This document shows positions 58,352 through 64,000 of a stretch of DNA of 64,000 nucleotides, one piece after another (position 1 is the first letter of the stretch; each line of letters begins with the position of its first letter). The stretch spans positions 62,001 through 126,000 of the forward strand of contig CAKQPS010000005.1 of assembly GCA_934270475.1 (NCBI GenBank). The letters are read 5' to 3'. The position numbers and the translations under genes were made by a program. The notes beneath the pieces were generated by a model that was not told where the DNA came from, searched no databases, and was given only the letters and a program-made list of their open reading frames with translations. The DNA is from an uncultured Alphaproteobacteria bacterium (GTDB lineage Bacteria; Pseudomonadota; Alphaproteobacteria; RF32; CAG-239).

Positions 58352-59319
58352 TAAAACCACCCGTCAAAATTAAACCAACTAGAACTTTTTTCCTGAGCTT
58401 TTGCTGCAGCTTCTGCTTGCTTTGACTGCAGTTTGCGCCAATCGCTCGGTCTATAAAAACGCCCGCGCCACAAACCTTTGGACTCTGCGCGAGCTTGCTT
58501 TTCATACGGTACATAAACACTGGTGTTTTTAGTATAAGCCACCGCCCAGCCGGCGCCGACAACCGCTGCCGCCACATCATATTGTCCTAAAAAACAAACA
58601 CCGGTCGCCCGATGTTGCACTACATTTCCCAAAATATGACATTTAACTTCACGACCGTTCAGCCAATTTTGCAGCCAGGTAATTGCCTTATGCCCGCAAG
58701 AATAGGATAATCCGTGAGAATCCGAACAAGTTTGATTAGGATTCGGCGCATCAGCCCCCAGCAGTTTAATATTTATGCCTTTTACGCGCAACACACTGCC
58801 GGTAATCACCCTAGGTACGCCTGTAACCTCGGGATAATCCAGCGGATTAAAATTGCTTATCTGCGTTAGTTCAGATTCGTTTTTTCCAAATATGCTGGAA
58901 ATTTTCGAAAAAAAACCGCCCTCTTCTACCGGTTCGCCGCCGGCAGAGTCGTTTACGGCAGTTTGTTCTAATTCGGCAAGCTTTTGCTCGTCAGAATTGC
59001 TGTCCTGTGAATATCCTGCCGGCATTTCATTTTCGCTGAAAGCCTGCTGAACCATTTTGCCGCCAGCGCTGTCCGAACCGATAATTCCCAAGCAATACAA
59101 AATAAACAGCACCACCGCGCCGATAATTGCAAAAGAAAAGAAAAAGCTGACCGTCGACCACATAATTTTGAATAAAATGTACAAAACTACAAATGCAATT
59201 ACTACACTGACAAAACCCATTCCCTGCAGTGACGTATTATCGCTTTGCGTGCCGGCGCCGCCATAATACATCAAAGTGGCAAACAATAAGCACAAAAACA
59301 CTTTTTTTACAAAAAACAT
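58351..59319 (-). CDS. Membrane-anchored nuclease-like (SNase-fold) protein
   Basis: A 322-aa protein with two to three N-terminal membrane helices (first 95 residues), an acidic linker and a C-terminal staphylococcal-nuclease-like domain (about 180-300): VITGSVLRVKGINIKLLGAD, CSDSHGLSYSCGHKAITWL, GAGWAVAYTK, ARAESKGLWRGRF. In active enzymes the motif after the strand is Asp-(Ala/Thr)-Pro-Glu; here it reads DAPNPNQTC, so the catalytic Glu is missing, and the usual DRYGR motif is replaced by HRATG. It may be a binding domain rather than a nuclease. The ATG at 59319 has AAGGA 8 nt upstream. Confidence 0.75.
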   Translation of the reverse strand: MFFVKKVFLCLLFATLMYYGGAGTQSDNTSLQGMGFVSVVIAFVVLYILFKIMWSTVSFFFSFAIIGAVVLFILYCLGIIGSDSAGGKMVQQAFSENEMPAGYSQDSNSDEQKLAELEQTAVNDSAGGEPVEEGGFFSKISSIFGKNESELTQISNFNPLDYPEVTGVPRVITGSVLRVKGINIKLLGADAPNPNQTCSDSHGLSYSCGHKAITWLQNWLNGREVKCHILGNVVQHRATGVCFLGQYDVAAAVVGAGWAVAYTKNTSVYVPYEKQARAESKGLWRGRFYRPSDWRKLQSKQAEAAAKAQEKSSSWFNFDGWF

Positions 59320-59377
59320 AGGCAAAATCCTTATAATAACTTGCTGTATTAGAACATAGTTTTTACACTTATGCAAG

Positions 59378-61141
59378 CTATTTATAAAGTTTTGGCAGCG
59401 GTTCAGTTTCACTTTTTTGTTTTTGCACGCTTTCTGCCTGCTTGATTGTTTGTAAAATTACTTTTTCATCAATATGTTCTTCTTTGCCGCCATACAGAAT
59501 ATTATTCAGTTTTTGCAGCTGCTCGTCAAATTTGGGTTCAGAAACCGCTTTAGCCACATCTTCCAAATTGTTGACATTTTGAGTTTTATAGTTTTGCTGT
59601 CCCCAAAGCACTAAATTATCCCGCAGCGCGCGATAATCTTTGTCTGCAAAATTTTTATGCAGAACAGAAGCTGCATTATGGCTTTTAACCTCTTTTTCAC
59701 ATATTTTTTCTGAACGGCGTCGCAAAAGCAGACTGCATAACGCGCCCAAAATAAAAGCGCCGATAACTAAAGCCAACACATTTTCTTTAGAAAATTCGTT
59801 TTTTTCTGCCGGCTGGCTTTCACTTTTTTCTGCTGGTTGCCGGCTTATATTTTGTTCCTTCTTATCTGCATTTATATTTTGTTCATTTTGCAAATTATCG
59901 ATTGCAGCTCCGCCTTCGACAAAAACTTTTTCGGCTGGAATAACGGCTGTTTCTGCTTTTCCGGTTTTAACATTAAACCAATTTATTTTAATTTCCGGCA
60001 AAATCTGCTCACCGCCTTTTTGCGGAATATACACCACGCGGTTTATAGATTGAGCCACAACTTTATCATCATATATTTTAGCTTCTAATTCAGGATTTTC
60101 CGGATAAATCTTAAAACTTTCATTATCGGCAAAATCCAGTTCAGGCAGCTGAGTTTCCGCCACTCCGACGGCTAAAACAGCTATCTGCCGCGATACGGTT
60201 TCCCCAACCTTAAACAGCGGCTTTTTCTCATTCCAAAAGGCTTTAGCCTTCACCGCCTCCGCTGGCAGCCACCAGCCGTTTTCCCTTGCCGGCAGCACGT
60301 CTATTTTCACCGGTTTAGTATATAATTCCACCGGTTCTTGCGTACCGAACATCTCGTCAAAATCCACATTCATCAGCTGAAACAAGCTGTTTACCCCCTG
60401 ATGCAGCAGCGGATGATTTTTTGCTTTGTCAAAACCCATATAAAAACCATTCACTTTTACTGCCGGAATTTCCTGCGGTCCGCTTTTCTGCGGAAACAGA
60501 GCATAGTAAAATTTAACAACCCGTTCACCGTTCTGCTGTGTTATTTCCGGCTTTTTTAAGGTCTTGACTATCCAATCTTCAGCATTAACGAATTTCGGCT
60601 CTTCGGTCAGCTGCAGCCCAACCCTATCTTTCAGCGACAACACTGCGTTAATTTCCTGCTGAACATATGTTTTTTGAGCGCTTACCGCTAAATCAACGCT
60701 GAATTTATTTGCTTCCGCCAGCTGATTATCATTTTGAATATTGCCGTTTTTCTTTGCCGAAACGCTGATATTGCTCCCAGCCGGAAGCACCTTAATTTTA
60801 AGCGGTTTGCTGCTGTATGAGCCAATGCTGACAGCCGGAATTTCCAACTCTCCCTCATATTTCGGCATCAGTCCAATATCCCAATCCGTCTGTTCAGAGC
60901 TTTTACCATTGATATAGCTTATCTGCGTTGAGCTTGAAGTAGAATAAATACTAAAATCTTTTTGCAAAACACTCAAATCCGGCTGCATAGAGCTGCCGTT
61001 TTTACCGTCAAAAGACAAATTAAGGTTAAAAACTTCTCCCAGCGGCACGGTTGTATTGTCTACTGACGCCGTCAAAGCTTCGGCATTAACAGCTGATATT
61101 TTTATAAGCGCCAAAGCGCAAACCAACACTAACTTTTTCAT
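59378..61141 (-). CDS. batD: BatD protein
   Basis: A 587-aa BatD (oxygen-tolerance) protein: signal peptide about 1-20, several Ig-like beta domains (VDNTTVPLGEVFNLNLSFDG; LAVSAQKTYVQQEINAVLSL), a Lys/Glu/Gln-rich linker, one membrane helix (about 455-472, VLALVIGAFILGALCSLLL) and a cytoplasmic tail. The family works with BatA and BatB in envelope stress; its biochemistry is unclear. GAGG lies 6 nt before the ATG. Confidence 0.88.
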   Translation of the reverse strand: MKKLVLVCALALIKISAVNAEALTASVDNTTVPLGEVFNLNLSFDGKNGSSMQPDLSVLQKDFSIYSTSSSTQISYINGKSSEQTDWDIGLMPKYEGELEIPAVSIGSYSSKPLKIKVLPAGSNISVSAKKNGNIQNDNQLAEANKFSVDLAVSAQKTYVQQEINAVLSLKDRVGLQLTEEPKFVNAEDWIVKTLKKPEITQQNGERVVKFYYALFPQKSGPQEIPAVKVNGFYMGFDKAKNHPLLHQGVNSLFQLMNVDFDEMFGTQEPVELYTKPVKIDVLPARENGWWLPAEAVKAKAFWNEKKPLFKVGETVSRQIAVLAVGVAETQLPELDFADNESFKIYPENPELEAKIYDDKVVAQSINRVVYIPQKGGEQILPEIKINWFNVKTGKAETAVIPAEKVFVEGGAAIDNLQNEQNINADKKEQNISRQPAEKSESQPAEKNEFSKENVLALVIGAFILGALCSLLLRRRSEKICEKEVKSHNAASVLHKNFADKDYRALRDNLVLWGQQNYKTQNVNNLEDVAKAVSEPKFDEQLQKLNNILYGGKEEHIDEKVILQTIKQAESVQKQKSETEPLPKLYK

Positions 61142-61153
61142 ATTAACCTCGCT

Positions 61154-62974
61154 TTACTTTTCATATCTTCTTTTAGCATATTCTTTTTGAATCAACGCCC
61201 GCAGCAAACCGCCTTTATCGTCAGGAATCTGTCTGAATTTCTGCAATTTAGCACGCATTTTTTCTTGCACTTCCGGTGACTGTTTATCATTCACCCCAAT
61301 AGCTTGCTGCTGTTGCTCTTCGCCTTTTTTATCTTCCCCTGCTTGTTGCTGAACATCAGCCTCGTTTTCTTTATCAGATTTTTTATCCAGCTTATTGCTG
61401 TTGCTTTCCGACTGCCGAGTTTCATTGTTTTTTTGTTCATTTTCTGTTTGCTGAGTCTTGTCCTGTTTTTCAGAGCCTTGCTGACTGTCAGCCTGCTGCT
61501 GGTCGTTGCCGTCAGCCTTTGCTTGCTGTCCGCTTTGCTGTTTTTGCTGTTCGCCGTTTTCTTGTTGATTTTGTTTATTTTGCTCCTGCTTTTCATCTGC
61601 TTGCTGCTGACTAGCACCATTTTGCGCAGACTGTTGTTGCTTTTGCTGTTCCTTATTCTGCTGCTTTTGATTCTGCTTGTCTTGTTTTTGCTGTTGATTT
61701 TGCTGCTGCTTTTGTTTTTTCAAATATTCCAAATTAAACTTTGCATCGGGAAAATCTGCTTGTTTTTGCAAAGCCTCTTCATATTTTTTTATAGCTTCGT
61801 CGATTTTTCCGCCTTTAGCTAAAGCGTTGCCTTGATTATACAGTGAAACTGCATCATCATTTTGCGCATATTTTTCATACGCTTCTTGATAGTCTCCGTT
61901 TTTATACTCGGCTGCGGCTTTCCACTGCAAATCCGTAAATTTTTCTGCCGCCGCTGCATAATTTTGCTTGTCAAATTCCCGCATTGCCTCTTGATTGTCA
62001 TTCAAAAACCAACCGGCATACGCATTTGTTCCAAACAGCAGACAAAGCAGCAACACTGCCGCGCCCTTGCGGAAACACCCCAGCAAAAACAGCGCCGGAA
62101 TCCACAGCAAATACCAGCCCATATCTTCCCAAACCGTTTGCATATTTTTACTTTGTTTAATTTCTTTTGCCGTTATGTCGTTGATTTTTTTAATCAGCGG
62201 AGCATAACTCTGATTATAGTTCAAAAACACTCCCTGCCCTTTTTCGGCAACCATTTCCAGTTTTTCCACCGCTTTAGCGCTGACATTGATTATATTCACC
62301 TCAAATCCGTGTTCTGCCGCCTTAGCCGCCGCCGTCAGCGCCGCATCAAAGCGTTCTTCCACATTTGAAGTAATCACAATCAAATTGCCGCTCGGCACTC
62401 CGCTCTCCTGCATACGAGAAACCGCAAAATCAATAGCCCTGTCCAAACGGTCGCCGTCTTCCGGCATAATATTCATCTGCAGCGCCGGCAGCATATTGTC
62501 AATAATTGAAACATCTTCCACCAGCGGAGTAACCATAAACGGCTCTTTGCTATACACAATCAATCCGCTTTCCGTATTGTTCAAAGCCTTGGTTAAATCT
62601 TTAATAACATATTTAGCACGTTCAATCCGGCTGGGCGAAACATCTTTATTCCACATTTCTCCCGACATATTCAGCAGAATCATCACCGGATTTTCCACGC
62701 TCAGCGCCGGCTGTTCTTTTTTTATCCAAGTCGGACCGGCTAATGCCAGCACCAAAAACAAAGAAATCAGCGCCAAAAGAAAAGAACTAAATTTTGTCTT
62801 TTTGAGTTTTTCGTTTTTCACCAGCAAAAAATCCAGCAAATTTTCATCGCATACTTTCCGCCATGCCGATTGCACCGCTGTTTGGCGATAAGCCATAACA
62901 TAAATCAGCAGCGGAAGAAACAGCCCGATAAGCCACCATGGGCGTAAAAAATGGAAATCCTGCAACCAAGCCAT
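61154..62974 (-). CDS. batB: BatB-BatC fusion (VWA plus TPR)
   Basis: A 606-aa fusion. The first part has two membrane helices and a von Willebrand A domain, then a third helix at about 310-330; the second part has TPR repeats (AVSLYNQGNALAKGGKIDEA) and a region of about 120 residues composed mostly of Gln, Asn, Lys and Glu. The MIDAS motif, normally DxSxS, reads NMSGEM here, and the later Asp-Gly motif reads ITSNVEE, so metal binding is probably lost; BatA next to it has an intact MIDAS. The ATG at 62974 has AAAGG 9 nt upstream and follows the batA stop by one base. Confidence 0.87.
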   Translation of the reverse strand: MAWLQDFHFLRPWWLIGLFLPLLIYVMAYRQTAVQSAWRKVCDENLLDFLLVKNEKLKKTKFSSFLLALISLFLVLALAGPTWIKKEQPALSVENPVMILLNMSGEMWNKDVSPSRIERAKYVIKDLTKALNNTESGLIVYSKEPFMVTPLVEDVSIIDNMLPALQMNIMPEDGDRLDRAIDFAVSRMQESGVPSGNLIVITSNVEERFDAALTAAAKAAEHGFEVNIINVSAKAVEKLEMVAEKGQGVFLNYNQSYAPLIKKINDITAKEIKQSKNMQTVWEDMGWYLLWIPALFLLGCFRKGAAVLLLCLLFGTNAYAGWFLNDNQEAMREFDKQNYAAAAEKFTDLQWKAAAEYKNGDYQEAYEKYAQNDDAVSLYNQGNALAKGGKIDEAIKKYEEALQKQADFPDAKFNLEYLKKQKQQQNQQQKQDKQNQKQQNKEQQKQQQSAQNGASQQQADEKQEQNKQNQQENGEQQKQQSGQQAKADGNDQQQADSQQGSEKQDKTQQTENEQKNNETRQSESNSNKLDKKSDKENEADVQQQAGEDKKGEEQQQQAIGVNDKQSPEVQEKMRAKLQKFRQIPDDKGGLLRALIQKEYAKRRYEK

Positions 62975-62975
62975 T

Positions 62976-63983
62976 TTATTTAACCTTTCTTGAAACAATC
63001 AGCCACAGCACAAACAAAAGCAACGCCGCTGCCGCCGGAACCGGATATAATTCCTTAACTTCCTGCACATAACGTCCATCGACAGCCCGCGGCTCAAGCT
63101 TGTCAATTCTATCATAAATTTGCACCAAAGAATTAACATCTTTAGCTCTGAAATAATTGCCTTGCGTTTCTTTTGCCAGCGCCTTCAAGCTTTTTTCATC
63201 CAGGCCTTTATCCACAGGTATACTGAACAGCCCGCCGAAAAATACTTCATTATCGCTGCCGGCGCCGATGGTATAAATTTTAACGCCTTCTTCTTTTGCC
63301 AAAGCTATAGCCTGCGGCAGAGACAAACTGCCGTCATTATTTTCACCGTCCGTCAGCAAAATAATTACCTTATTTTCAGGCTTTCCGGCGGATTCTGCCA
63401 AATTTTTCAGCGCCACGCCGACGGCATCGCCGATAGATGTTGAATTTCCAGCCATACCTGCATCGGCTGTCTGCAGCATTTCTTTTACCGATTGTTTGTC
63501 ATAGGTCAACGGCGCTTGTAAATATGCTCTAGTACCAAACAAAACCAAACCGATTCTATCGGCTGTCCTTCTGTCTATAAAATCCGACACCACGCTTTTT
63601 ACCGCTGTCAAACGGCTGTACATTTTCTTTTGATATTCAAAATCTTCTTCGCTCATAGAATTTGAAATATCCACCACCAGCAAAATATCCCGTCCTTCGT
63701 TTTTAACCGGTATCGGTTTTCCGGCCCATTGCGGACGGCACAAAGCAAAAACGAGCAAACACCACGCCGCCAGCAATAAGACTCCGCGGATTCCGGCGGC
63801 AATTTTCGGACTGATAAGCGCATTGTTTCCGCTTTGCGTCTGAATCTGCTTAATATCTGCTAAAAATGGAATTTTCAAAGCTTCGCCGTATGTTCTTTTT
63901 AATGCCGGCAGCAAAAAATAAACCGCCAAAGGCAGCAACAGCAGCCACGCCGCCTCAGGACATGCCAAATGATTTATTGTCAT
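62976..63983 (-). CDS. batA: BatA VWA-domain protein
   Basis: A 335-aa inner-membrane protein with two N-terminal helices, a periplasmic or cytoplasmic von Willebrand A domain and a C-terminal helix. The MIDAS is intact (VVDISNSMS, then GNSTSIGDAVG and ILLTDGENNDG). It pairs with BatB and BatD; the usual upstream MoxR ATPase and DUF58 genes would lie beyond the window edge. AGGAG lies 7 nt before the ATG. Confidence 0.92.
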   Translation of the reverse strand: MTINHLACPEAAWLLLLPLAVYFLLPALKRTYGEALKIPFLADIKQIQTQSGNNALISPKIAAGIRGVLLLAAWCLLVFALCRPQWAGKPIPVKNEGRDILLVVDISNSMSEEDFEYQKKMYSRLTAVKSVVSDFIDRRTADRIGLVLFGTRAYLQAPLTYDKQSVKEMLQTADAGMAGNSTSIGDAVGVALKNLAESAGKPENKVIILLTDGENNDGSLSLPQAIALAKEEGVKIYTIGAGSDNEVFFGGLFSIPVDKGLDEKSLKALAKETQGNYFRAKDVNSLVQIYDRIDKLEPRAVDGRYVQEVKELYPVPAAAALLLFVLWLIVSRKVK

Positions 63984-64000
63984 AGATTTGCTCCTATCCA

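Noticed and set aside
61304..61822. Plus-strand ORF rich in Leu and Phe
   Set aside because: It is the complement of the Gln/Lys-rich part of the BatB-BatC gene, which automatically gives Leu/Phe codons.

Overview
The window looks like a chromosomal segment of a low- to moderate-GC, host-associated alphaproteobacterium. The evidence is gene order: xseB-ispA, SPOR protein-nagZ-TatA-like protein, and tsaE-hprK-mlaE-mlaF-radA-cvpA are alphaproteobacterial arrangements, ribosomal protein L33 is the cysteine-free form, and HprK is the short form lacking the N-terminal domain. The repeated pilin-like N-terminus GRSMIEMLGVLAII recalls uncultured gut Alphaproteobacteria; that placement is from memory and not tested. 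No CRISPR array, IS transposase, integrase of a mobile element or rRNA was seen.

Layout. 0-1.2 kb: CorA-type channel and tRNA-Leu. 1.2-2.5 kb: a lipoprotein gene and a small ORF with own promoters and terminators, no Shine-Dalgarno and foreign-looking codon use. 2.5-7.9 kb: esterase, membrane protein, xseB-ispA, flavoredoxin-like protein, N-formylglutamate amidohydrolase. 8-9.6 kb: pilin-like gene 1 behind a coupled leader ORF. 9.7-12 kb: M23 peptidase-bactofilin-smpB operon. 12-15.3 kb: macAB-type efflux operon. 16-17.8 kb: a convergent pair of unknown genes of atypical composition. 18-22 kb: nitroreductase, HAD phosphatase, membrane glycosyltransferase. 22-30 kb: alpha-2-macroglobulin plus PBP1C. 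29.9-31.3 kb: structured RNA, pilin-like gene 2 and a cluster of palindromic repeats. 31.3-37.7 kb: glgB-glgX-malQ glycogen operon. 38-43 kb: LplT-Aas fusion and Psd (phospholipid repair and synthesis). 43-51 kb: SPOR/NagZ/TatA-like cluster, xthA, S41 protease, rpmG, XerC, SH3 protein, M20 peptidase, pilin-like gene 3, tRNA-Thr. 51-58 kb: MsbA-like exporter, a broken acetyltransferase, cvpA-radA-mlaFE-hprK-tsaE. 58-64 kb: a nuclease-like protein and the batA-batBC-batD operon.

Much of the window serves the envelope: phospholipid synthesis, recycling and transport (Psd, LplT-Aas, MlaEF, MsbA), peptidoglycan (M23, bactofilin, PBP1C/A2M, NagZ, SPOR) and an isoprenoid precursor enzyme (IspA).

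The least explained material is at the three pilin-like genes. Each has an unusual 5' region: a translationally coupled leader peptide, a roughly 200-nt structured RNA ending in a terminator, or an A/T hairpin. Two of them carry the same palindromic cassette of about 60 bp translated in frame, with compensatory changes in the hairpin. A separate dispersed palindrome with a GTGTAC-N6-GTACAC core sits at the ends of malQ and cvpA, in the second case next to a truncated acetyltransferase gene.
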